DNA of 64,000 nt from CALDTK01 sp041744755 (GTDB taxonomy: Bacteria > Bacteroidota > Bacteroidia > Chitinophagales > Saprospiraceae): assembly GCA_041744755.1 (NCBI GenBank), contig JBGTKC010000087.1, positions 62,001 through 126,000 on the forward strand, given 5' to 3'. A program made the position numbers and the translations under genes. The notes beneath the pieces were generated by a model that was not told the origin of the DNA, did not search any database, and saw only the letters and a program-made list of their open reading frames with translations. Below are positions 1 through 8,323 of the stretch, piece by piece; the stretch's first letter is position 1, and each line of letters begins with the position of its first letter.

Positions 1-1140
1 CCAAGTCTGCAGCGTAACCCTCCCTCAAGTACCCTCGGTCGACGATGTCAAAGCAGTCCGCCACGGCGTGACACATTTTCTCGACCAGCTTCGGCCAGTC
101 AAATCGACCAGCGCGACGGGCTTCGTCCATCATGAGTAGACTGTGCTGTACCAGTGGCACCCCACCTGGGGCTTCCCAGTAGTGGGCAGCCTTCTCGGCC
201 ACGGTGTGCGGAGCGTGGTCGGTAGCGATCACGTCGATGCGGTCGGCGAGCAGCCCAGCCCAAATGGCGTCGCGGTCGCTGGCCTCCTTTACGGCGGGAT
301 TGCACTTGAGTCCGTTGCCCAGCGCCGCGTAGTCCTCCCGCGCGAAGCGCAAGTGGTGGACGCACGCCTCGGCGGTGATTCGTTTGCCCCGCACTGGCCC
401 CGCTGCGAACAGGTCAACCTCGCCGGCCGTAGTGATGTGTAGTACGTGAAGTCGGGTGTCGTGGGTCTTGGCGAGGGCCACCGCATAGCTACTTGACTTA
501 TAGCAGCCCTCACGGGGCCGTACGACGGGGTGGTCGTAGGCGGTGGCATTCTGGCCTTTCGCGGCTAGGACCCGTAAGGTGGCCTCGCGCACGGTGGCCT
601 CGTCCTCGCAGTGCGTGGCGACCAACGTGGGGGCCTCGGCAAATAGCGATTCGAGGGTCCGCGGGTCGTCGACGAGCATATTGCCAGTCGAAGAGCCCAT
701 AAACGCTTTAATGCCGCAGACGGTACGCGGGTCGGTGGAGAGGACCTCGGCTAGGTTGTCGTTACTCACCCCCATGTAGAAGCTGTAGTTGACCGCAGAT
801 TTCGCTGCCGCCAAAACGTAACGCTCCCCGAGCAGCGCCTGCGTGAGGGAGGCGGGCTTTACGTTAGGCATATCCATAAAACTGGTCGTCCCTCCGGCGG
901 CGGCCGCGAGCGACTCGGTGGCGAGGTCGGCCTTGTGCGTGAGGCCGGGTTCGCGGAAGTGGACCTGGTCGTCGATGACGCCGGGCATGAGGATCTTGCC
1001 CTTGAGATCGATGGTGGTGGCACCGGCGGCCGAAACCCGCGGCCCCACCTCCGCGATCAGTCGCCCGTCCATCGAGAGCTCACCCTCGTACAGCCGGCCT
1101 TCGTTGACGATTAGTGCGTTCGTGAAGCGTGTTTTGCCCA
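1..1140 (-). CDS. pyrC: Dihydroorotase, 3' end outside window
   Basis: Cyclises carbamoyl aspartate to dihydroorotate in cytosolic pyrimidine synthesis. The frame is open from the ATG at 1140 to the window edge, so the C-terminus is missing. Amidohydrolase motifs seen in order are DDQVHFREPG at about residues 57-66 (the first metal-binding His of the usual HxH reads Gln, which I recall as common in Bacteroidota members), MDMPNVKP, THCEDE, HVLHIT and ATDHAPHT. A TATTTTCG box lies 6 bases upstream of the ATG and there is no Shine-Dalgarno sequence. It is divergent from purK. An allantoinase or hydantoinase is less likely given the REPG and DHAPH motifs. Confidence 0.9.
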
Positions 1141-1146
1141 TAAGGG

Positions 1147-1154
1147 CGAAAATA
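1147..1154 (-). promoter_or_regulatory. Putative -7 box of pyrC (TATTTTCG)
   Basis: Matches the Bacteroidota -7 consensus TAnnTTTG except for one C, and ends 6 bases before the ATG. That spacing would place the transcript start at or beside the start codon. Confidence 0.45.
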
Positions 1155-1252
1155 CCCGACCTAGGATACAGACACGCCCCCCAATCGCCAGGAGCTTTGC
1201 CCAACGCAAGTAGCTCATGGCAATTGCGGATTTTACTGTGTGTCCTTTCCGA

Positions 1253-1280
1253 CGACTGCCCCTACCTGTAGGGGCAGTCG
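1253..1280. promoter_or_regulatory. Perfect 12-bp hairpin ahead of purK
   Basis: Arms 1253-1264 and 1269-1280 are exact inverted repeats around a CCTG loop; the plus side continues TTTGCTTG. It lies between divergent pyrC and purK, 46 bases before the purK ATG. It could be a purK leader structure, an attenuator-like element or an operator. The T run is too short for a confident terminator. Confidence 0.6.
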
Positions 1281-1326
1281 TTTGCTTGTGTGGGAATGTG
1301 GCAGCGGTCGCGCATCTTGCGCACCG

Positions 1327-2490
1327 ATGCAGCAGGCCCCCCACAAGCTTACCATTGCCGTCCTCGGGGGCGGACAGCTCGGCAGCATGATGGCGGAGGC
1401 TGCGCAACCGTTGCGCCTGCGGGTCCATTGCCTGGATTCCGACGCGGCCGCCCCGGCGAGCTATAATGCCGCTGCCTTTGCCGAGGGCGACATCCGCGAC
1501 GCCCGCACCGTGGAGGCCTTCGGGCGCCACGCCGACGTGGTGACGATTGAGATCGAAAATGTCAGCACGGAGGGGATGCGCCGCCTGCGTGAGGACCACG
1601 GTCGGCGGGTGTGCCCGAGTCCGGAAGCCTTAGCCATCATTCAGGATAAGGGACTACAAAAAGAGCACTTCCGACAACACCAGGTGCCGACCGCGCCATT
1701 CGAATTATACACCGACGAGGCGAACCTCCGTGCCCGGGTTGGGACGGGTGACCTCCCCTACCCCTTTGTCCAGAAGACGCGCACCGGCGGTTACGACGGC
1801 AGGGGAGTGGCGATCGTCCGCGACGAACGCGATCTACATCAACTCCTTCCGGGTCCTAGCCTCACGGAGCCGCTCGTAGCGTACACTAAGGAGTTGGCTG
1901 TAGTCGTGGCGCGCCGTGCTGCGGGTGAAGTCCGCAGCTTTCCGGTTGTTGAAATGGACTTTGATCCGCAGCAAAATTTGGTCGTGCAACTGCTGTCACC
2001 GGCGCGCGTCGACGCTGCGGTCGCCCGCAACGCACAGACGATCGCCGAAGAGCTTGCCGCCTCCCTCGGTATCTGCGGCCTACTCGCAGTAGAGTTTTTC
2101 CTCCTCGCCGATGGCTCGCTGCTTGTCAATGAGGTGGCGCCGCGTCCGCACAACTCCGGACACATCACTATGGACGGCTTCGCCACCTCGCAATTCGAGC
2201 AGCACCTGCGGGCGATCCTCGACTGGCCGCTCGGATCCACCGAGCAGTACCGGCCAGCGGTCATGGTGAATTTGCTGGGCGAGGAGGGCGCCACGGGACC
2301 CGCCGTGTACGAGGGCCTCGAAGCAGCGTTGGCGATGCCGGGTGTCCACGTCCACCTTTACGGTAAGCACACCTCGAAGCCCCACCGCAAGATGGGCCAC
2401 GTCAATATCGTAGCCGAGACCTTCGACGTCGCCATGCGGCGGGCGGAGAAAGTGCGGGCGATTCTGCGGGCTTTCGCCAAAACCAACTGA
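1327..2490 (+). CDS. purK: N5-carboxyaminoimidazole ribonucleotide synthase
   Basis: ATP-grasp enzyme that carboxylates aminoimidazole ribonucleotide to N5-CAIR in purine synthesis; 387 residues, normal for PurK. The N-terminal GGGQLGSMM (about residues 14-22) is the nucleotide-binding fold, followed by the ATP-grasp domain with FVQKTRTGGYDGRG and the NEVAPRPHNSGH signature. The ATG at 1327 is chosen because the family starts shortly before the glycine motif; the frame remains open upstream but without family-like sequence. purE follows after 4 bases, an evident two-gene operon. The last codons (AFAKTN) carry a mini-hairpin element. Confidence 0.93.
   Translation: MQQAPHKLTIAVLGGGQLGSMMAEAAQPLRLRVHCLDSDAAAPASYNAAAFAEGDIRDARTVEAFGRHADVVTIEIENVSTEGMRRLREDHGRRVCPSPEALAIIQDKGLQKEHFRQHQVPTAPFELYTDEANLRARVGTGDLPYPFVQKTRTGGYDGRGVAIVRDERDLHQLLPGPSLTEPLVAYTKELAVVVARRAAGEVRSFPVVEMDFDPQQNLVVQLLSPARVDAAVARNAQTIAEELAASLGICGLLAVEFFLLADGSLLVNEVAPRPHNSGHITMDGFATSQFEQHLRAILDWPLGSTEQYRPAVMVNLLGEEGATGPAVYEGLEAALAMPGVHVHLYGKHTSKPHRKMGHVNIVAETFDVAMRRAEKVRAILRAFAKTN
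2469..2483 (-). repeat. T4-GNAA mini-hairpin element, strict
   Basis: Reads GTTTTG-GC-GAAA-GC-C on the minus strand: a TTTT run before a 3-bp stem with a four-base loop. End of purK (AFAKT). Other copies below follow this layout; stem and loop are listed for each. Confidence 0.85.
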
Positions 2491-2494
2491 GCTC

Positions 2495-2992
2495 ATGGTA
2501 TCGATCGTAATGGGGAGTGACTCGGACTTGCGCGTGATGCAAGCCGCGGTGGACGTGATGGAATCCTTCGGGATCACCTACGAGGTGGATGTCGTCAGCG
2601 CGCACCGCACGCCGCGCAAGCTCTACGACTTCGCCACCGGAGCGGCCGAGCGCGGGGTGCAGGTCATCATCGCCGGCGCCGGAGGCGCGGCGCACTTGCC
2701 GGGCATGGTGGCGAGCCTGACGCCCTTACCGGTGATTGGCGTGCCGATCAAAAGCTCGAATAGTATCGACGGCTGGGATTCCGTACTGTCGATTCTGCAG
2801 ATGCCGGGCGGGGTACCGGTGGCGACCGTGGCGTTAGACGGAGCGAAAAATGCAGGATTACTGGCGGTACAAGTCTTGGGCGCCTCCGATCATGCCGTGC
2901 GAGCGAAGATTGCGGCTTACAAGCATGGCCTGGCCGAGGAGGTTTTGGCGAAAGCACAAAAAGTCCGTAAGCAGTTTAATGCGAAGGAGTAA
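2495..2992 (+). CDS. purE: N5-CAIR mutase
   Basis: Converts N5-CAIR, the PurK product, to CAIR; 165 residues, the usual class I PurE size. Visible motifs are GSDSDLRVM at residues 6-14, SAHRTP with the catalytic His, and AGAGGAAHLPGMVAS. It is co-transcribed with purK. A near-match mini-hairpin element lies at the C-terminus and encodes VLAKA. Confidence 0.95.
   Translation: MVSIVMGSDSDLRVMQAAVDVMESFGITYEVDVVSAHRTPRKLYDFATGAAERGVQVIIAGAGGAAHLPGMVASLTPLPVIGVPIKSSNSIDGWDSVLSILQMPGGVPVATVALDGAKNAGLLAVQVLGASDHAVRAKIAAYKHGLAEEVLAKAQKVRKQFNAKE
2942..2956 (+). repeat. T4-GNAA element, near match
   Basis: GGC-GAAA-GCA; outer pair mismatched. In purE (VLAKA). Confidence 0.7.
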
Positions 2993-3057
2993 GTACGGCG
3001 TTACTGCCCGCGCGTACAGCCGGTTCCGACGTATTTTCAGGTTGCGCGACGTCCTAC

Positions 3058-3606
3058 CTAGGCCGATCGCATGGAGGCTAAATCTGCGGAGATCTCGCGG
3101 CGGAAGGCCTCGTAGGCGGACTGCAGGCGTTCTCCTTGCGACTCTACGCGCGTTTTGACCTGCCCTAGCTCGCTCGTTAGCCGCCGCTCTTCACCCTCGG
3201 CGGCGCTGAGACTGCGCTGGAGCTCATCTATTTGCTCTCGTATTTGCCGCTGCTGCCCGCGGACCTCTTCGATGGCGCGGCGCTCGGCGGCCAGGCCCTC
3301 GGTAAGGCGCGTCGCCATCGCGGCGAGAATCTTGTCGTGTTCGGTCTCGAGGGCGGCGAGGTGGCCCTCGGTGCTTTTGAGGAGGCTGTGGCGATCACGC
3401 CCCAGGGTTTCGGCGGTCACGAACACCGACATCAGGGCGTCCCGCTCGCTGAGGCCCTTTTCGACTAAGGAGCGGACGGCAGTTCGGAGCTCGATGTAGG
3501 TAAATGTCGCGTCATCCACCTGCGCGAGGGCACGTGCGTATACCTGGCTAGCCTCGGCATCGACGGAGTCGTCGAGGCGGAATGCTGCAGAGACGTTCTT
3601 GGACAT
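3058..3606 (-). CDS. Hypothetical coiled-coil protein
   Basis: 182 residues from the ATG at 3606 (MSKNVSAAF). I do not recognise a family. The first third is mixed helix; from about residue 75 to the end it is Glu/Gln/Arg/Leu-rich with heptad-like spacing, consistent with a long coiled coil. There is no signal peptide or membrane segment, so it is probably cytoplasmic and oligomeric. It converges with purE (66 bases apart). Function unknown. Confidence 0.6.
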   Translation of the reverse strand: MSKNVSAAFRLDDSVDAEASQVYARALAQVDDATFTYIELRTAVRSLVEKGLSERDALMSVFVTAETLGRDRHSLLKSTEGHLAALETEHDKILAAMATRLTEGLAAERRAIEEVRGQQRQIREQIDELQRSLSAAEGEERRLTSELGQVKTRVESQGERLQSAYEAFRREISADLASMRSA

Positions 3607-3740
3607 AGGAAAGCGACTCGATGGGTGAGGCAAGGCTTAGGATAGCCCGTTCAGCGTGTGGGCGGCAAACTAGGGCCGCGCCTCGTGCAGTCCCGGCGAA
3701 GTTCTACCAAACTAAGTTCAGCATCGATAGTCACGACCCG

Positions 3741-4544
3741 TTACCAGGCAATCTGAGCCATCTTTTCCACGAGCACCCGCGCCTCGTGCCGAGCTGCTGC
3801 TTCGAAGTCGCTCCCGCCGGAGGCGTACAAGATCCCGCGGCTTGAGTTGATCAGCAGGCCGCCGCCGGCGATTCTGCCGTGGCGTAAAACACCCTCCAGG
3901 TCTCCGCCTTGCGCGCCGATGCCCGGAACGAGGAGGAAGTGTTCGGGCACCAGTTCGCGGATCCGGGAGAAGTCGTCGGGTTTGGTCGCGCCCGTCACGA
4001 ACATCATATTATCGGGGGTCCCGAATTCGGCGCAGGTCACGAGGACGTGCTCCCACAGTGGCCGACCGGAGGCCATGAGACTCTGCTCGAAGTCGGCACT
4101 ACCGGAATTGCTGGTCAACCCGAGCACCACAGCCCAGTGTCCGTCGATCAGGAAGGGCTCGATCGAATCGCGCCCCATGTACGGCGCAACGGTCACCGCG
4201 TGGCAGCCGTAGGTCATGAAGAAGGTTTGTGCGTAGCGTTCGGCGGTATTGCCGATGTCGCCTCGCTTCGCATCGGCGATGAGGAAGTGGGTAGGCGGGA
4301 CGTGCGCGCACGTTTTGGCGAAAGCCTCCATCCCTGGCACGCCGAGGCACTCAAAAAAGGCGAGGTTGGGTTTGTAAGCCACGGCCAGATCCAGGGTCGC
4401 GTCGATGATCCGGCGACAGAAGTCCGCGACGCCGCCCGCGTCGCGTTTGATGCCAGCGGGCAGCTGATCGAGTACGGGGTCGAGGCCGACGCACAGCATC
4501 GATCCGGTGCGCGCGATGGCGGCTTCTAGGGTTCGGCGGTCCAC
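3741..4544 (-). CDS. pyrF: Orotidine 5'-phosphate decarboxylase, type 2
   Basis: Last step of UMP synthesis. It has 267 residues; the length and the ADAKRGDIGNTAERYA signature mark the type 2 (longer) PyrF subfamily. CVGLDP near residue 18 is the conserved N-terminal strand and VPGIGAQGGD is the phosphate-binding loop. It is the last gene of a minus-strand run mrp - nfu - pyrF, 4 bases after nfu. The AFAKT segment carries a mini-hairpin element. Confidence 0.95.
   Translation of the reverse strand: MDRRTLEAAIARTGSMLCVGLDPVLDQLPAGIKRDAGGVADFCRRIIDATLDLAVAYKPNLAFFECLGVPGMEAFAKTCAHVPPTHFLIADAKRGDIGNTAERYAQTFFMTYGCHAVTVAPYMGRDSIEPFLIDGHWAVVLGLTSNSGSADFEQSLMASGRPLWEHVLVTCAEFGTPDNMMFVTGATKPDDFSRIRELVPEHFLLVPGIGAQGGDLEGVLRHGRIAGGGLLINSSRGILYASGGSDFEAAARHEARVLVEKMAQIAW
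4312..4326 (+). repeat. T4-GNAA mini-hairpin element, strict
   Basis: Stem GGC/GCC, loop GAAA. In pyrF (AFAKT on the gene strand). Confidence 0.85.
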
Positions 4545-4548
4545 GGGG

Positions 4549-4833
4549 CTACCGTTCCGGGGCGGGAGCGATGTACGCGGCGCTCGGGGCCATGCCGTTG
4601 ACGGCCAGGATGCCCTTGATCTCGGGGACGCGATTGAGGACTGCCTCTTCGACGCCGGCGCGCATCGTCATAATGCTCATCGAGCAGTGCGAGCAGGCGC
4701 CGAGCCAGCGCACGTGCAGGCGCATATCCTCGTCGATCTCGACGATCTCTATGTTGCCGCCGTCGACGGCGAGATGCGGCCGCACCACGTCCAGGGCGGT
4801 TTCGACGCGTTGGCGGAGGTCGGGGGTAGGCAT
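4549..4833 (-). CDS. NifU-like Fe-S scaffold domain protein
   Basis: 94 residues corresponding to the NifU C-terminal (Nfu) domain, which carries or transfers Fe-S clusters. The CxxC cluster ligand is in GACSHCSMS (about residues 45-53), preceded by VDGGNIEIVEI. It sits between mrp (3 bases upstream) and pyrF (4 bases downstream). The Nfu-Mrp pairing supports Fe-S assembly; pyrF is probably only co-transcribed. Confidence 0.9.
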   Translation of the reverse strand: MPTPDLRQRVETALDVVRPHLAVDGGNIEIVEIDEDMRLHVRWLGACSHCSMSIMTMRAGVEEAVLNRVPEIKGILAVNGMAPSAAYIAPAPER

Positions 4834-4836
4834 GGG

Positions 4837-5922
4837 CTAATTGACTTGGACGGCGCGGGTGGGGGGCAGGGCCTCGTGGCGCAGGGCGAGCTGGCGCAGG
4901 AGCTTGGCTGCAATATCGGCATAGAAACCCGCCGCCGCGTGCTTTGGATCAGTGGCCGGTGGCACGCCCGCGTCACCTCCTTCGCCGATGCCCTGCACGA
5001 GAGGGATTTGGCCGAGGAGTACGGACTTGGCCTCGCGGGCGAGACGCTTGCCACCACCTTTACCGAAGAGCTCGTAGCGGCGGTCTGGCAGGTCAGCCGG
5101 CGTGAACCAGCTCATATTCTCCACCACGCCCAGAATGGGCACGTTGACATTAGGTAGGAGAAACATATTCATCGCCTTGATCGCGTCGTCGAGGGCGACC
5201 TGTTGGGGGGTGGTCACCAACACGGCCCCCGTCACGGGCACGGTCTGGACTAGGGTCAACTGGATGTCGCCAGTCCCAGGCGGTAGGTCGACCACGAGAA
5301 TGTCGAGCTCGGGCCAGACCACGTCGAGGAAGAACTGCCGGATGATGCCGGCGAGGCGGGGCCCGCGCAAGACCACCGCCTGCTCGGGCTCGATGATGCT
5401 CCCCATGCTGATGCAGGGCATGCCGTAGGCTTCGAGCGGGACGAGCTTCGGCTTGCCGTAGACGTCCTGGACTTTCGGGCGCTGGCCACGCAGGCCGAGC
5501 ATCGTCGGGATGCTCGGCCCGTAGAGATCTGCGTCGATGAGCCCCACCTTCAGTCCGCGCGCCTTGAGGGCCAGGGCAACGTTGACGGCCACCGTGCTCT
5601 TCCCTACCCCACCCTTGCCGCTTCCCACGGCGATGATGTTGCGTACGTGAGGCATGGCCGCGCCCGTGTCCCCGGGGCGGGACTCGGTGACGAGGTGGAT
5701 GTGGACCTCAGCCTCGCGACCGAGGGCACCGACGATGGCGGTCTCGGTAGCCTGGATTAAGGCAGGCTTAGCCTGGGGGTCGAGACCGGGCATCACGAGC
5801 TTAAAGCTAATCTGTCGGCCGTCCACGCTGAGGTCCCTCACCCGGTGTTCGGGTTGGATTGCCTGGCCCGTGAGCGGGTCTTGTACACGGGAGATGGCGG
5901 CGAGGATCTGGTCGTGGGTCAT
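4837..5922 (-). CDS. Mrp/ApbC family Fe-S carrier ATPase
   Basis: 361 residues. An N-terminal DUF59/MIP18 domain (about residues 1-90) is followed by a ParA-like P-loop domain with the deviant Walker A GSGKGGVGKST. DIQLTLVQTVP and the PPGTGD motif are typical of Mrp. The ATG at 5922 (MTHDQ) is chosen; an ATG 27 codons upstream would enter the divergent ribF region and adds no family-like sequence. First gene of the mrp-nfu-pyrF run. Likely role: loading Fe-S clusters onto apoproteins together with Nfu. Confidence 0.92.
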   Translation of the reverse strand: MTHDQILAAISRVQDPLTGQAIQPEHRVRDLSVDGRQISFKLVMPGLDPQAKPALIQATETAIVGALGREAEVHIHLVTESRPGDTGAAMPHVRNIIAVGSGKGGVGKSTVAVNVALALKARGLKVGLIDADLYGPSIPTMLGLRGQRPKVQDVYGKPKLVPLEAYGMPCISMGSIIEPEQAVVLRGPRLAGIIRQFFLDVVWPELDILVVDLPPGTGDIQLTLVQTVPVTGAVLVTTPQQVALDDAIKAMNMFLLPNVNVPILGVVENMSWFTPADLPDRRYELFGKGGGKRLAREAKSVLLGQIPLVQGIGEGGDAGVPPATDPKHAAAGFYADIAAKLLRQLALRHEALPPTRAVQVN

Positions 5923-5968
5923 TTGCGGGCGCAATTTAGGGAAGAGGCGGAGGTTAGGCCGGGGTGGG

Positions 5969-5976
5969 TAATTTTG
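5969..5976 (+). promoter_or_regulatory. Putative -7 box of ribF (TAATTTTG)
   Basis: Exact match to TAnnTTTG, ending 7 bases before the ribF ATG. Confidence 0.55.
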
Positions 5977-5983
5977 CCGCCGA

Positions 5984-6925
5984 ATGCAGGTGCACAGAGA
6001 CATGTCGTCGATCCCGGCCCTGAGGCGACCGGTGGTGACGATCGGGAGTTTCGACGGGGTCCACCGCGGTCACCAGGCGCTCCTCACGCGGATCAACGAC
6101 CTGGCGCGGGATTCGGGTGGTGAATCGGTGGTGATCACTTTTGATCCTCACCCCCGCACCATCATCGGGGGCGGCGGTCCGCCGGTGAAGCTCCTAACCA
6201 CCACTGCCGAAAAGATCGAACGCCTGGAGGCCTGCGGGATCGACCACGTGGCCATCGTCCCCTTCACACGCGAGTTCGCCCTCCAGACGGCCGAGGAGTA
6301 CCTGTACGACTTCCTGTTCGGGATCTTTTCACCGCGGGACGTCGTGATCGGCTACGACCACCGCTTTGGCGTAGGACGGACCGGCAATATCGAACACCTC
6401 CGCGAAGCGGCCGCCGAGCGCGGGGTGCTCGTCCATGAGATCGCCGCCGAAGACGTCGAGGCCCTCGCGGTATCGAGCACGCGGATCCGCAAGGCCGTGG
6501 AGGCGGGCGACGTGCGGCGGGCGAGCCGCCTACTCGGCGGCCCGTACCGGCTCACGGGTCGCGTCGTCCACGGGGAAGCCATCGGTCGCACGATTGGATT
6601 TCCGACGGCCAACTTAGATCTCGAATCTACGGAGAAGCTCCTCCCAGCCGACGGCGTCTACGCCTGTGAGGTTTGCCGCCTCGACCGGCCCAAACTGCGT
6701 ATGGCCGCTATGCTCTACATCGGGGAGCGGCCGAGCCTCGCGGGGCGACGGTCGCGTTCGATCGAGGTCAACGTCCTGGACTTCTCCGGCGACCTCTACG
6801 GCGAGATGATGCGCGTGGAGCTCGTGGCCAGGACGCGACCCGACCAGGCGTTCGGGAGCTTGGAGGAACTCCAAACACAAATCGCTAGAGACGGCGCCGC
6901 GATCCGAAAAATCTTGCGTGTATGA
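5984..6925 (+). CDS. ribF: Bifunctional riboflavin kinase / FAD synthetase
   Basis: Makes FMN and FAD from riboflavin. 313 residues. The N-terminal nucleotidyltransferase has TIGSFDGVHRGH (about 17-28) and the SSTRIR motif; the C-terminal flavokinase has GRTIGFPTANL. The start at 5984 (MQVHRD) is preferred to the ATG at 6002 because Bacteroidota RibF proteins begin with a comparable M-K-V-Y-x-D stretch. The stop overlaps the next gene by 4 bases (ATGA). Confidence 0.93.
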   Translation: MQVHRDMSSIPALRRPVVTIGSFDGVHRGHQALLTRINDLARDSGGESVVITFDPHPRTIIGGGGPPVKLLTTTAEKIERLEACGIDHVAIVPFTREFALQTAEEYLYDFLFGIFSPRDVVIGYDHRFGVGRTGNIEHLREAAAERGVLVHEIAAEDVEALAVSSTRIRKAVEAGDVRRASRLLGGPYRLTGRVVHGEAIGRTIGFPTANLDLESTEKLLPADGVYACEVCRLDRPKLRMAAMLYIGERPSLAGRRSRSIEVNVLDFSGDLYGEMMRVELVARTRPDQAFGSLEELQTQIARDGAAIRKILRV

Positions 6926-8028
6926 CGCCGCTTGGGCAGGTCGCGGTCGTGATCCTCAACTTCGATGGCGCCCGCCACCTGCGGACCTACCTCCCGAGCG
7001 TGGTCCGGTTCAGTCGCGGGGCCCAGATTGTGGTCGCGGACAATGGCTCGACGGATGAGAGCGCGCAGGTCGTGACGGAGTTCCCCGAGGTGCAGTGGTT
7101 GGCCTTGCGGCAAAACTTTGGTTTCGCGGAGGGCTACAACCAAGCTCTGGCGCTCGTCGATGCAGAGGTCTACGTACTGCTGAACAGCGACGTCCGTGTC
7201 ACTGAGGGATGGCTCGTGGCGCCCCTGGCGAGACTCGCTGCCGACCCGAGGGTAGCGGCGGTGCAGCCGAAGGTCCTCGCTGATGCGCGCCCGACTTACT
7301 TCGAGTACGCCGGCGCGTCGGGCGGCTATCTCGATGCCCTCGGGTATCCCTACTGCCGCGGGCGAATCTTCGACGTCGTAGAGGAGGACTGGGGGCAGTA
7401 CGACGACGCCGTCGAGGTCGACTGGGCCACTGGCGCGTGCCTGTTCGTGCGCGCGGAGGTGTGGCACTTGCTAGAGGGCTTCGACGGAGACTTCTTCGCC
7501 CACATGGAGGAGATCGACTTCTGCTGGCGTTTGCGGCGGGCGGGGTTCCGGTGCTGGGTCACCCCCGCGAGTGTGGTGTATCACCTCGGCGGGGGTACCC
7601 TCGCCTACGAGCACCCCCGCAAGACGTACCTCAACTTCCGCAACTCCCTGGCCGCAATCTACAAGAATCAGTCACCCGCCCGCGGTATCGCGACTCTCGC
7701 TGCGCGTCAGGCGCTGGATGCGCTGGCGGCGCTGAGATTCCTCGTTGGAGGGCGCGGCGGCGGCGCCCACCTCGCGAGCATCTGGCGGGCCCACGTCGAC
7801 TTTTACCGCGGTAAGTCCCGCTGGCGAGCGCAGCGGCGGCGGTGGCAAGTTTTGGCGAAAGCCGCTAACGATTACCACGGTAAGCACGGCTCAAAGGCCT
7901 CAGCGCTCGCGGAGGCGGGGTCTACCGGTCCGAGTGAAGTCATCTTGGTGGATTTCTACCTGCGGGGGCGCCGCACCTTTTCCGAACTTCGCAGCTCTCG
8001 GGAGATATTTCGCGCCGGGGACTTGTGA
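6922..8028 (+). CDS. Family 2 glycosyltransferase
   Basis: 368 residues. The GT-A fold is seen as VVILNFDG, ADNGSTDES, QNFGFAEGYNQA and LNSDV (the DxD-like metal site), then WATGACLFVRAEVW and FFAHMEEIDFCWR, as in rhamnosyl-/WbbL-type transferases. There is a basic C-terminal tail of about 90 residues. It probably adds sugars to surface glycans on the cytoplasmic face of the membrane; the acceptor is unknown. It overlaps ribF by 4 bases, so the two are translationally linked. Two mini-hairpin elements lie inside, one within the conserved QNFGFA motif. Confidence 0.88.
   Translation: MTPLGQVAVVILNFDGARHLRTYLPSVVRFSRGAQIVVADNGSTDESAQVVTEFPEVQWLALRQNFGFAEGYNQALALVDAEVYVLLNSDVRVTEGWLVAPLARLAADPRVAAVQPKVLADARPTYFEYAGASGGYLDALGYPYCRGRIFDVVEEDWGQYDDAVEVDWATGACLFVRAEVWHLLEGFDGDFFAHMEEIDFCWRLRRAGFRCWVTPASVVYHLGGGTLAYEHPRKTYLNFRNSLAAIYKNQSPARGIATLAARQALDALAALRFLVGGRGGGAHLASIWRAHVDFYRGKSRWRAQRRRWQVLAKAANDYHGKHGSKASALAEAGSTGPSEVILVDFYLRGRRTFSELRSSREIFRAGDL
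7102..7116 (-). repeat. T4-GNAA mini-hairpin element, strict
   Basis: Stem GCC/GGC, loop GCAA. In the glycosyltransferase, coding LRQN at the conserved QNFGFA site. Confidence 0.8.
7849..7863 (+). repeat. T4-GNAA mini-hairpin element, strict
   Basis: Stem GGC/GCC, loop GAAA. In the glycosyltransferase (VLAKA). Confidence 0.85.
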
Positions 8029-8092
8029 GCTTGCCGCGCCGGTCTACATTTGCACCCGCTTCGAGTAGTCGGGGTTTAGTCACGTAAATCGC

Positions 8093-8167
8093 GGGTCGTT
8101 AGCTCAGTTGGTTTAGAGCGCTGCTTTGACAGAGCAGAGGTCACTGGTTCGAATCCAGTACGACCCA
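8093..8167 (+). tRNA. tRNA-Val (GAC)
   Basis: Cloverleaf: acceptor GGGTCGT/ACGACCC, anticodon stem CTGCT/AGCAG with loop TTGACAG giving anticodon GAC, T arm ACTGG-TTCGAAT-CCAGT. The 3' CCA is not encoded. Confidence 0.95.
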
Positions 8168-8201
8168 CCCTTATTGGTGAGACGCTCGTCTTTATACATC
8201 G

Positions 8202-8278
8202 CGGGATGTAGCGCAGCCCGGTAGCGCACACGCCTGGGGGGCGTGGGGTCGCAGGTTCGAATCCTGTCATCCCGACCA
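8202..8278 (+). tRNA. tRNA-Pro (GGG)
   Basis: Cloverleaf: acceptor CGGGATG/CATCCCG, anticodon stem CACGC/GCGTG with loop CTGGGGG giving GGG, T arm GCAGG-TTCGAAT-CCTGT. CCA is encoded at 8276-8278, unlike the tRNA-Val 35 bases upstream. Probably one transcript. Confidence 0.95.
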
Positions 8279-8284
8279 TACTGT

Positions 8285-8321
8285 AAAGGCGTGAACACCG
8301 TTGGTGTCCACGCCTTTTTTT
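8285..8321 (+). terminator. Rho-independent terminator, possibly bidirectional
   Basis: Stem AAAGGCGTG-(A)-ACACC / GGTGT-(C)-CACGCCTTT with a GTT loop and a run of seven T. The A run on the other side lets it also serve the convergent gene ending at 8324. Confidence 0.85.
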
Positions 8322-8323
8322 GT

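Noticed and set aside
803..817. GTTTTGGCGGCAGCG in pyrC as another element copy
   Set aside because: Loop GGCA and a mismatched outer pair; too weak to separate from chance.
1131..1147. GTTTT-GCCC-ATAA-GGGC at the pyrC start as an element
   Set aside because: The stem is four bp with an ATAA loop, unlike the family. Kept only as a possible start-site hairpin.
8093..8321. tRNA pair as an integration site for a mobile island
   Set aside because: No integrase or direct repeat of a tRNA end was found; flanking genes are ordinary.
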